A stretch of DNA of 64,000 nt from Mycolicibacterium sphagni. GTDB taxonomy: Bacteria > Actinomycetota > Actinomycetes > Mycobacteriales > Mycobacteriaceae. The notes below the pieces were generated by a model that was not told the origin of the DNA, searched no databases, and worked only from the letters and a program-made list of their open reading frames with translations. A program made the position numbers and the translations under genes. The DNA lies in NCBI RefSeq assembly GCF_013337765.1, contig NZ_VBSB01000005.1, forward strand, positions 186,001 to 250,000, read 5' to 3'. The stretch's first letter is position 1. The number at the start of each line of letters is the position of its first letter. Shown one piece after another: positions 17,458 through 24,945 of the stretch.

Positions 17458-17475
17458 GCTGTGAGGTCGCTGTGC
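17458..17475 (-). promoter_or_regulatory. PhoP-box-like direct repeat upstream of the small secreted pair
   Basis: Top-strand GCTGTGA (17458-17464) and GCTGTGC (17469-17475) have an exact 11-base period. Read toward the small secreted genes this is GCACAGC-N4-TCACAGC, one base from the PhoP consensus. Confidence 0.6.
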
Positions 17476-17501
17476 GTTTGCGAAGATCGGCGCAGGTTGG
17501 A

Positions 17502-18077
17502 CTAGCTCTGGTGACCCACCGCCATGGCGAGGAGCATGTCGACGAGTTCGTCGGCGTCGGTGTGCCATTTATCCGTCCGCAGCAGGCCACTTGCCTCAAG
17601 GCCCGCCGCCCCGTGGGCGCCGGTCAGAAGGATCGCCGAGCAGCGCTGCGCGTCCTGCTCGCCGACCACTGCCGACACGATGGCCAGGAATTCATCGCAC
17701 ATGCGTTGCGCCGCCCGGACCACCGCGGTCGGGTCACCTGCCGGCGCGGTGAACATCAGTTGATAGAGGTATGGCTGCCGACGACTGACCGCGATGACGT
17801 GCACGAGCGCCGCGCGCAGCGTATCTGTGGGTGACAATCGCGAGTCCGACAGCAGCGCGTGCATGTGGTCGCCAACGCGCTCCCAGCTCTCCGCGGCGAC
17901 GGCCGTCAGCAGGGTTTCCTTGTCGGCGAAGTGCCGGTAGGGCGCCCCCCGGCTCACCCCAGCACGCGCGCCGACCTCACGCAGCGTCACCGCGGCCGGA
18001 CCGCCGCTGTCGAGCAGTTCGGCCGCATCGTCCAGAAGGGCGCGGCGGGTTGCGGCCGCGGACTCGATGCGACTCAT
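17502..18077 (-). CDS. TetR-family repressor
   Basis: A 191-residue TetR regulator. The N-terminal helix-turn-helix (TLREVGARAGVSRGAPYRHFADKE) is intact, and the C-terminal domain resembles the WHG group (QLMFTAP region). It diverges from the SDR at 18129. The gap between them contains paired TGACA-type palindromes that are likely its operator, so it probably represses itself and the SDR, APH, SDR operon. Confidence 0.88.
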   Translation of the reverse strand: MSRIESAAATRRALLDDAAELLDSGGPAAVTLREVGARAGVSRGAPYRHFADKETLLTAVAAESWERVGDHMHALLSDSRLSPTDTLRAALVHVIAVSRRQPYLYQLMFTAPAGDPTAVVRAAQRMCDEFLAIVSAVVGEQDAQRCSAILLTGAHGAAGLEASGLLRTDKWHTDADELVDMLLAMAVGHQS

Positions 18078-18094
18078 GGCTCACCCCGTTCTGT

Positions 18095-18140
18095 TGACAC
18101 TGTCATCTGACGGGGTAGCGTCGTTGAGATGACAGCGTCA
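18095..18140. promoter_or_regulatory. Probable TetR operator, nested palindromes
   Basis: TGACACTGTCATCT (18095-18108) is mirrored by AGATGACAGCGTCA (18127-18140), with 13 of 14 bases complementary. Each arm contains a small palindrome (TGACACTGTCA; TGACAGCGTCA). The right arm covers the ATG of the SDR gene at 18129, so binding would block both transcripts. Confidence 0.65.
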
Positions 18141-18977
18141 CCTGAAATACAAGAGATCGCCATCGTAACCGGTGCCTCCACCGGTATCGGCGCTGCCACT
18201 GCGAGGGAACTGGCCCGACGGGGGTTCCACGTCCTGGCCGGGGTCCGGAGAGACCGCGACGCCGAGGCGATCCGGGCGACCGGTATCGAGCCGGTGATCC
18301 TCGACATCACCAACCCCGAGCACATCCAGGCATTGGCCACTCGGGTGCGGGGCCGCGCGTTACGGGCGCTGGTCAACAACGCCGCGGTCCAGGCGAACGT
18401 ACCGATCGAGGCGTTTGCCCTCGACCGGTGGCGAGCCATGTTCGAGGTCAACCTGTTTGGCCAAATTGCCGTGACGCAGGCACTGCTACCCGACCTGATC
18501 GCGAGCGAAGGGCGCGTGGTCAACATCAGCTCGGTGGGCGGCAAGGTCGCCATGGCCGCCTACGGCCCCTACGCCGCAACGAAGTTCGCGCTCGAAGCGG
18601 TGAGCGACTCCCTGCGGCGCGAGCTGTCCGCCTTCGGCGTCCACGTGATCGTCGTCGAACCCGGTGCGGTGCGCACCGAAATGCTCGGGCGGGCGATCGC
18701 CGCCACCGAAGAGCTGGTGATGACCCCCGAGCAGCGTCAGCGCTATGGCAACCTCGTGCACGCCGTCAACGAACAGGCGATTTCGTTCACCAAGTCCGGC
18801 ATGCCCGCGACGGCCGCGGCTACAGTGATCGCCAAGGCCATCACCGCGCACAAACCACGCACCCGCTATACCGTCGGCCGAGAGGCCGCATTGCTCACTG
18901 TGGTGCGCTTTCTGCCCGACCGGATGCTCGACCGCATCCTCGCTGCCGCCCTCCGCCCGCACTACCCCAAGCAGTGA
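18129..18977 (+). CDS. Short-chain dehydrogenase/reductase
   Basis: A 282-residue classical SDR with VTGASTGIGAAT, an NISSVGG serine region and the catalytic YAATK. The C-terminal extension (RYTVGREAALLTVVRFLPDRMLD) resembles SDRs that act on lipophilic or retinoid/sterol-like substrates. Its start codon lies inside the predicted TetR operator. It leads a run of three same-strand genes. Confidence 0.87.
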   Translation: MTASPEIQEIAIVTGASTGIGAATARELARRGFHVLAGVRRDRDAEAIRATGIEPVILDITNPEHIQALATRVRGRALRALVNNAAVQANVPIEAFALDRWRAMFEVNLFGQIAVTQALLPDLIASEGRVVNISSVGGKVAMAAYGPYAATKFALEAVSDSLRRELSAFGVHVIVVEPGAVRTEMLGRAIAATEELVMTPEQRQRYGNLVHAVNEQAISFTKSGMPATAAATVIAKAITAHKPRTRYTVGREAALLTVVRFLPDRMLDRILAAALRPHYPKQ

Positions 18978-19007
18978 GACACGCCTAGTGACACGCCAGT
19001 TCCCAAG

Positions 19008-20045
19008 GTGTACAACGCTTATGTGGTGACCGACTTCGACGTCCCCCGCTTCACGGCGTGGCTGGGCGAGGTCACGGGCGAACCTGCCGACGTCACGGTG
19101 ACGCCGATCCGCGGCGGGGGCAGCTGCGAGATGTTCCGTGTCGACCGGCTCGACGAATCGTGGGTGGTGCGGCGCGCCCCGCTGGCCGCCGTGTCCGCCA
19201 CCGCCCACCAGGTCGTCCGTGAAGCACGCATCATGGAAGCCCTGGTATCACAGGGCATTTCGGTTCCCCGGATCCTGGCCAGAACCGACGACCCGGCCAT
19301 CCTCGGAGCGCCGTTCTTCGTGATGTCGTTTGTCGAGGGCGACGTCATCCGCCGCGACGGGCTACCCGAGCCACTACGCAATGATCCAGACTCCAACGGC
19401 GCCATCGGCGAGCAGCTCATCGACACCCTGGCGCAGTTGCACGCCGTCGATTGGGCATCAACCGCTTTGGCGGACATGTCCCGCCCAGACGGATTCCTCG
19501 GCCGGCAGGTCGATCGCTGGCTGAGCCAACTCGACAGCTATCGGGTGCGTCACCTGCCCGGCATCGACGACCTCGCGGCGTGGTTGCGCACGAACCTCCC
19601 GCAGCACGGCGATCTGACCGTCATGCACGGCGACTACAAGTTGGACAACGTGATCTGGGCGCCCACCGCGCCGCCGCGGATCGCCTGCATCGTCGACTTC
19701 GAAATGACCACCGTAGGTGACCCGCTCATCGACCTCGCCTGGGCGATGATCTTCTGGCCCGAAGAGGGCAACCCCATCGCACTGGCCGCCCCCGGCAGCC
19801 CGAATGGTATCCACCCCGATCACTGCCAAACACCAGCACAACTCGTCGACCGCTACGCCGTCACAACGGGCCGTGACCTGTCCAACTTCGACTGGTACCA
19901 GGTCTTCAGCGCGTGGAAACTTGCCATCGTCCTGGAGGGCTCCTACGCCAAACACGTTCGCGGCCAATCCCGCAACCCGGTCCACGAGGTCTTCGGCGCG
20001 ATCGTCGACAACCTGCTAATCCGCGCTCGGAGGTTCGCCCAATGA
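19008..20045 (+). CDS. APH/ACAD10-type phosphotransferase
   Basis: A 345-residue kinase-fold protein. The nucleotide-binding loop region GGGSCEMFRV is followed by the catalytic VMHGDYKLDNVIW and metal-binding IVDFEMTTVGDP. In mycobacteria such proteins are commonly encoded beside acyl-CoA dehydrogenases and are thought to phosphorylate hydroxyacyl or alcohol intermediates, by analogy with the ACAD10/11 kinase domain. The GTG at 19008 is used; a second GTG at 19023 is possible. It overlaps the next SDR by ATGA. Confidence 0.8.
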   Translation: MYNAYVVTDFDVPRFTAWLGEVTGEPADVTVTPIRGGGSCEMFRVDRLDESWVVRRAPLAAVSATAHQVVREARIMEALVSQGISVPRILARTDDPAILGAPFFVMSFVEGDVIRRDGLPEPLRNDPDSNGAIGEQLIDTLAQLHAVDWASTALADMSRPDGFLGRQVDRWLSQLDSYRVRHLPGIDDLAAWLRTNLPQHGDLTVMHGDYKLDNVIWAPTAPPRIACIVDFEMTTVGDPLIDLAWAMIFWPEEGNPIALAAPGSPNGIHPDHCQTPAQLVDRYAVTTGRDLSNFDWYQVFSAWKLAIVLEGSYAKHVRGQSRNPVHEVFGAIVDNLLIRARRFAQ

Positions 20046-20806
20046 TCGATCCACTCTTCGGCGTCTCCGACCGGGTGGTGCTGATCACCGGGGGCAGCCG
20101 CGGGCTCGGCGCCGCGATGAGCATCGGCCTCGCCGAGCGCGGAGCGCGGGTTGTGATCGCCAGCCGCAAGCTGGACTCGTGCGAGGAGCTCGCCGCGCGG
20201 ATCGAAGACAACGGCGGCCAGGCGTACCCAGTGCAGTGCCATGTGGGTGACTGGGAATCCCTCGACCAAGTCGTCGACACCGCCGCATCCCGGTGGGGCC
20301 GCCTGGACGGACTGGTCAACAATGCCGGCATGAGCCCGCTCGCACCGTCACTTCTGGAGACCTCAGAAACGTTGTTCGACAAGGTGATCGGCGTCAACCT
20401 CAAAGGCCCGACGCGCCTCACAGCGCTGGCCGCGACGACCATGTCGAAAACCGGCGGCGGCTCGATCGTCAACATCAGCTCGCTCGCCTCGGTCAAGCAG
20501 ACCCCGGTCGCACCGATCTACGGCGCAGCCAAGGCGGGCCTCAACGCGCTGACCACCGCCACCGCCCTCGAGTACGCCAAAAGCGGTGTGCGGGTGAACT
20601 GCATCATCTGTGGCACGTTCGACACCGACGCCGCATCGGGTTTCGTGCGCAACCCCGACACCCTGCCCGGCGTCGTCAAACCGATCGCTCTGGGCCGGGT
20701 CGGCCGCCCGGACGAGATCGTCGGTGCGGTGGTCTACCTGCTGTCCGACGCATCGAGCTACACCACCGGATCGCTGATGACGATCGACGGCGGTGTCGCG
20801 GGCTGA
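20042..20806 (+). CDS. Short-chain dehydrogenase/reductase
   Basis: A 254-residue classical SDR with ITGGSRGLGAA, NISSLAS and the catalytic YGAAK. It resembles 3-oxoacyl or hydroxyacyl reductases in length and motifs. Its start overlaps the kinase stop, and its stop is three bases from the convergent TetR gene. It probably works in the same pathway as the kinase and the acyl-CoA dehydrogenase operon. Confidence 0.88.
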   Translation: MIDPLFGVSDRVVLITGGSRGLGAAMSIGLAERGARVVIASRKLDSCEELAARIEDNGGQAYPVQCHVGDWESLDQVVDTAASRWGRLDGLVNNAGMSPLAPSLLETSETLFDKVIGVNLKGPTRLTALAATTMSKTGGGSIVNISSLASVKQTPVAPIYGAAKAGLNALTTATALEYAKSGVRVNCIICGTFDTDAASGFVRNPDTLPGVVKPIALGRVGRPDEIVGAVVYLLSDASSYTTGSLMTIDGGVAG

Positions 20807-20809
20807 CGG

Positions 20810-21388
20810 TCAGCTGTCCCGGCTGATCCCATCGATCAGGTAATCGATATGGGTGCAGAACAATTCGTCGACTTCCTCTGCGGTCACGCCGTCCGGATCG
20901 CTGCCGGCCAGCCGGTTGCGCCGCCGAGGGGCGTCCAGAGGTGGATGGTCCATCGCGACGAAACCGACCGTCGCCCAGGTGAGCAGCCGGCAGGCACGCA
21001 CAGCGCGGTCGCGGTCCATACCGTCGCGTCGCATGCATTTGAGCAGCGGTCGTGACGCCTCCAGATAGGCCGGGCGTTTGACTTGCAGAAAGAGCCTGCC
21101 GTCGGCGGCTTCAGTAAGCCGTTGCCGCAGTTGGCCGGTCCACCGCCGGGCATAGTCCGGCCACAGTTCGTCACGGTCCACAGCCGGCGCCAGATCAGCC
21201 AGGAAGTGGTCGGCAACGGCGTCAAGCAGGGCGTCCTTGTTGCCGATGCGGGCATACACCGGAGGCGGTGTCACACCCAGCCGACTGGCCACGCTGCGCA
21301 TGCTGACCGCATCGAGACCGCTCTCGCGAAGGATATCCACGGCGGCGGCCACGATCTGCTCAGGGCGCAAATCGATTTCAGCACTCAC
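20810..21388 (-). CDS. TetR-family repressor
   Basis: A 192-residue TetR protein with an N-terminal helix-turn-helix (MRSVASRLGVTPPPVYARIGNKD). It ends the minus-strand operon acyl-CoA dehydrogenase, MDR dehydrogenase, tetR, eleven bases after the dehydrogenase. It may autoregulate through the inverted repeat upstream of the acyl-CoA dehydrogenase gene. Confidence 0.87.
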   Translation of the reverse strand: MSAEIDLRPEQIVAAAVDILRESGLDAVSMRSVASRLGVTPPPVYARIGNKDALLDAVADHFLADLAPAVDRDELWPDYARRWTGQLRQRLTEAADGRLFLQVKRPAYLEASRPLLKCMRRDGMDRDRAVRACRLLTWATVGFVAMDHPPLDAPRRRNRLAGSDPDGVTAEEVDELFCTHIDYLIDGISRDS

Positions 21389-21398
21389 GCGTTCTCCC

Positions 21399-22409
21399 TC
21401 ATGTAATCCTCAGTGCGATCTTGCCGACGTGCTCGCCCGCTTGCAGCACCCGAACCGCCTCGGTGACGTCGGTCCAGTCGAAGATGTGACTGATGTGGGG
21501 CTTGATCGCGGCCGTGGTGATCAGCTCGCACAGTTCGACGAAGCTGAGCACGCTGCCGACGGTGATTCCGATGATGCGAATGTTGTTGAGCATCACCTCG
21601 GCAACCGATATTGGTGCCACGTCGAAGCCGGTGAGCACGCCGATCACCGCGACGGTACCGCCCATGCGGCTGGCGCGCACCGACTGGGCGAGCGTCTCCG
21701 GGCCGCCGAGGTCGACCACCAGATCGGCGCCGCGACCGCCGGTGATCCGCTTGACCTCGTTCTCCCAGTCCGGCACGGTGCGGTAGTTGATCAGATGCGT
21801 TGCGCCGAGCTGTGATCCGATCCGCAGCTTGTCATCCGACGACGAGGTCAAGATGACATCCGCGCCGAGCGCGCGGGCGAACTGCACAGCGAACAGCGAG
21901 ACCCCACCGGTTCCCTGAGTGAGAACCACGTCACCGGGTCCGATCTCGGCCTCCAACACGGCATTCCATGCTGTGACGCCCGCGCAGGGCAGCGTGGCGG
22001 CTTCGATATCGGTCAGGTGCAGCGGGGTGGCAACCAGTCCAGCAGCAGGCGCGACGCGGTACTGCTGCAGCCAGCCGTCGCCGCTGTCGCCAGGGAGCTC
22101 GGCCTTCAGCTGCGGCGTGGGCGGACCCTCCTGCCAGTCCGGGTGGAACGCTCCCATCACGCGGTCGCCCACCGAGAAGTCGGTGACATCCGGCCCGATG
22201 GCGACGACCTCGCCGGCGCCGTCGGTCATCGGCACGCGCGGCCACTCACCCCAGATCAGGCCGGCCAGGTTGACCATGTCGTGGTAGTTGACACTGGACG
22301 CGTTGACTTTCACCAGCACTTGGCCGGCTCCCGGAACAGGTATCGGCCGCTGCTCCGATTCGGGCGCCGCGCCCTGGGCATTCATCACCATCGCAACATG
22401 CGTGCTCAT
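21399..22409 (-). CDS. MDR-family zinc-independent alcohol dehydrogenase/quinone oxidoreductase
   Basis: A 336-residue MDR protein with an N-terminal GroES-like domain and the nucleotide loop TQGTGGVSLFAVQFARALGA. The usual structural-zinc Cys cluster is absent, which puts it near the quinone-oxidoreductase/NAD(P)-dependent alcohol dehydrogenase branch. The ATG at 22409 overlaps the acyl-CoA dehydrogenase stop (ATGA); the longer frame upstream belongs to that gene. The substrate is unknown. Confidence 0.85.
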   Translation of the reverse strand: MSTHVAMVMNAQGAAPESEQRPIPVPGAGQVLVKVNASSVNYHDMVNLAGLIWGEWPRVPMTDGAGEVVAIGPDVTDFSVGDRVMGAFHPDWQEGPPTPQLKAELPGDSGDGWLQQYRVAPAAGLVATPLHLTDIEAATLPCAGVTAWNAVLEAEIGPGDVVLTQGTGGVSLFAVQFARALGADVILTSSSDDKLRIGSQLGATHLINYRTVPDWENEVKRITGGRGADLVVDLGGPETLAQSVRASRMGGTVAVIGVLTGFDVAPISVAEVMLNNIRIIGITVGSVLSFVELCELITTAAIKPHISHIFDWTDVTEAVRVLQAGEHVGKIALRIT

Positions 22410-23704
22410 GCGATACCCGCCTCCTGTCGCAGTTGCTGCCATTTGCGTTGTGCGGCAGGGCGACGCGAGGGCAGATGTTCGGTCGGCCAGCCCTTCACCG
22501 GCTGGTATTTCTTCAATACGTGCCGGGCGAGCACCGACTTGTGCAACTCGTCGGGACCGTCGCCGATCGACCCGAATCGGGTGATCCGGTACCACTGCTC
22601 GACCGGGAGGTCACCGGAATACCCCAGCGCCCCGCAGACCTGGATGGTGCGGTCGAGTACCGCGAGCACCACCTTCGACACATGCGCCTTGACCATGCCC
22701 AGCTCGGCACGCACCGCGCTGGCACCGAGACGGTCCATCTGCCACGCGGTGTGAAAGGTCAGCAGCCGTGCGGCCTGAATCTCGGTGTGCGACAGGGCGA
22801 TATAGTCCTGGACCATCTGGTGCTCCCCAAGCAGCCGGCCGTGGGACGGCCGCGACACCGCGCGCTCCCCCATGATGTCCAGTGCGCGTTGCGCCTGACC
22901 GAGCCAGCGCATCGCGTGATGGATACGCCCACCGCCAAGTCGCTGCTGGGCAAGCAGGAAGCCCGCACCACGATCGCCGATCAAGTGATCGGCGGGCACC
23001 CGGCAGTCGCGCAGCACCACCTCGGCGTGATTACCGCGGCGGCCGTACTCCGGTTCGGAATGCGCCATCGTGGGGATCTCCCGCACGATCTCGAGGCCAG
23101 GCGTATCGGTCGGCACCACGAAGATCGAGGCGTGCCGGTGCGGCCGCTTCTCCGGATCGGTTTCGGCGACCACCAAGATGATATCGGCGCAGGAAGCGTT
23201 CGTGGTAAACCACTTGTGCCCGTTGATAACCCAGCCGTCGCCGTCGAGCACCGCCGTCGTGGCGATGACGGTGGGATCGGCCCCGGCGAGGAAGGGTTCC
23301 GTCAGTGCGAAGGCACTGGAGATTTCGCCGCGCAGATTGGGGAACAGCCACCGCTGCTTCTGCGCCTCGTCGGCACCGTGGGCAAGCAACTCCATATTGC
23401 CGCTGTCGGGGGCCTGGACGCCGAACAACTCCATCGACATCATGCACCGGCCGATGATCTCCGACATCAGGGCGAGCCTGAGTTGGCCGGCGCCCGGTCC
23501 GCCGAGGCTGGGGTCCAGGAACATGCCCCACAGGCCTTGATCCTTGACCCGCTGCTGCAAGTGACGTTTCACCGCCTGCCACTCGTCGGCAGGCAGCTCA
23601 CCGAGAATCGGTTCCAGCGGAATCACTTCACCGTCGATGAACTCGCGCATCCACGCCAGTTGTTCGGCGAAGTCGGGGTCGGTCTCGAAATCCCACGCCA
23701 TCAT
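22406..23704 (-). CDS. Acyl-CoA dehydrogenase (FadE2-like)
   Basis: A 432-residue acyl-CoA dehydrogenase. It has the flavin/substrate segment SAFALTEPFLAGADPTV, the WFTTNAS loop and the C-terminal GALGYSGDLPVEQWYRITR. Its length and C-terminal tail fit the FadE2/ACAD10-type group that co-occurs with APH-like kinases. It is the first gene of a three-gene minus-strand operon. Alternative ATG and GTG starts lie one codon either side of 23704. Confidence 0.88.
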   Translation of the reverse strand: MMAWDFETDPDFAEQLAWMREFIDGEVIPLEPILGELPADEWQAVKRHLQQRVKDQGLWGMFLDPSLGGPGAGQLRLALMSEIIGRCMMSMELFGVQAPDSGNMELLAHGADEAQKQRWLFPNLRGEISSAFALTEPFLAGADPTVIATTAVLDGDGWVINGHKWFTTNASCADIILVVAETDPEKRPHRHASIFVVPTDTPGLEIVREIPTMAHSEPEYGRRGNHAEVVLRDCRVPADHLIGDRGAGFLLAQQRLGGGRIHHAMRWLGQAQRALDIMGERAVSRPSHGRLLGEHQMVQDYIALSHTEIQAARLLTFHTAWQMDRLGASAVRAELGMVKAHVSKVVLAVLDRTIQVCGALGYSGDLPVEQWYRITRFGSIGDGPDELHKSVLARHVLKKYQPVKGWPTEHLPSRRPAAQRKWQQLRQEAGIA

Positions 23705-23722
23705 CACCCTTCCGCTGAGCAA

Positions 23723-23748
23723 GATCACAGTGTAATCATGGTGTGATC
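23723..23748. promoter_or_regulatory. Inverted repeat between divergent acyl-CoA dehydrogenase and oxidoreductase genes
   Basis: GATCACA (23723-23729) and TGTGATC (23742-23748) are perfect 7-bp arms with a 12-base spacer. They lie in the 75-base divergent promoter gap. This is the size and placement of a TetR operator; the regulator encoded at 20810-21388 is the obvious candidate. Confidence 0.5.
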
Positions 23749-23779
23749 GTCGAGCGCAACACCCGCGGAGGTCCTACCG

Positions 23780-24781
23780 ATGAGAGCCTGGCAGGTTCAT
23801 GGCGCGGGCGAGCCCGCCGCCGTGTTGCAGCTGGTCGAGCGGGAATTGCCGGATCCTGGCCCCGGTCAGGTCCGCATCAAAGTGGCCGCGGCCGGGATCG
23901 GACTGCCCGACGTCCTGATGTGTCGCGGCACCTACCCGCTCACGCCGAATCGCCCCTTCACACCGGGACAAGAGTTGGCGGGCACCGTCACCGCGGTCGG
24001 GCCGGGGGTCGACGATGCGATCGTCGGGACCCGGGTGATGGGCGTCAGTGACTTCATGAACGGGAACGGGTCGTTCGCCGAGGAGGCCTTGGCCCTGACC
24101 ACCTCAACCGTCGCCGTCCCGGAGGTACTGGAAGACGCTGCCGCCGCGGGATTCTGGATCCCCAACGTCACGGCGTGGACGGGTTTGGTCGACCGCGGGC
24201 ATCTGCGCGCGGGCCAACGTCTGGTGGTTCTCGGTGCGGCCGGCGGCAGCGGAATCGCGGCCGTCCAACTCGGCAAGGCTCTCGGGGCCACGGTGCTCGC
24301 GGTCGTCGGTGATGACAGCCGTGCCGAGTTCTGCCGGACGTTCGGTGCCGACCACGTGGTCGTCGCCAGGGATGCCACCGTCGCCGACGGCCGGCCGCTG
24401 GCACAGGCCTTGCGCGAAGCCACCGATTGGCGCGGAGTCGACATGGTCTATGACCCCGTCGGCGGCGCCCAGGGCAGCAACGCGATGGGTGCACTGGCCC
24501 GCAACGGACAGCACCTTGCCGTGGGTTTTGCCAGCGGCAGCTGGCCTGCGGTCGACGTGCAGATGATGGCCGTCACCAACACATCCCTGGTGGGCGTGCT
24601 CGCGGCAGGCGAATCCCGCGAACACGTCGAGACGATCTTGGGCGGCCTCACCGACCTGCTGGAGAACGGCGCCATTCGCGACACCGTGCAGGAACGATTC
24701 ACCTTCGACGACGTTCCCGCCGCCTTGACGCGGATCGCGGACCGCAAGCCGCTGGGGAAGTGCGTACTGATCATCGGCTGA
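23780..24781 (+). CDS. NADPH:quinone oxidoreductase-like MDR protein
   Basis: A 333-residue zinc-independent MDR enzyme with the Rossmann loop VLGAAGGSGIAAVQLGKALGA and quinone-oxidoreductase-type C-terminus (RIADRKPLGKCVLIIG). It is divergent from the acyl-CoA dehydrogenase operon and shares its promoter gap. It probably reduces a quinone or enoyl substrate within the same regulated unit. Confidence 0.85.
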   Translation: MRAWQVHGAGEPAAVLQLVERELPDPGPGQVRIKVAAAGIGLPDVLMCRGTYPLTPNRPFTPGQELAGTVTAVGPGVDDAIVGTRVMGVSDFMNGNGSFAEEALALTTSTVAVPEVLEDAAAAGFWIPNVTAWTGLVDRGHLRAGQRLVVLGAAGGSGIAAVQLGKALGATVLAVVGDDSRAEFCRTFGADHVVVARDATVADGRPLAQALREATDWRGVDMVYDPVGGAQGSNAMGALARNGQHLAVGFASGSWPAVDVQMMAVTNTSLVGVLAAGESREHVETILGGLTDLLENGAIRDTVQERFTFDDVPAALTRIADRKPLGKCVLIIG

Positions 24782-24785
24782 TCAG
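24767..24785 (+). terminator. Hairpin over the oxidoreductase stop codon
   Basis: CTGATCA and TGATCAG form a perfect 7-bp stem around TCGGC, spanning the stop codon of the preceding gene. There is no T run. It could be a weak terminator. Confidence 0.3.
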
Positions 24786-24945
24786 CGCCCTGCGCAACTC
24801 CTCCGCTACTTCCGTCTACATCATTTGCACCATCGGGTGCGTAGAAGCACATCGTTCGCCCGATGCTGCGGCCTGCCGATCCGTCTTACGTTGGCGCGCA
24901 GCAGATGAATAGCCGACGGGCCTGGCAGCGAAAGGTGCACCGTCA

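Noticed and set aside
22433..23746. 437-residue open frame opposite the acyl-CoA dehydrogenase
   Set aside because: The acyl-CoA dehydrogenase reading is unambiguous; the opposite frame lacks any family motif.
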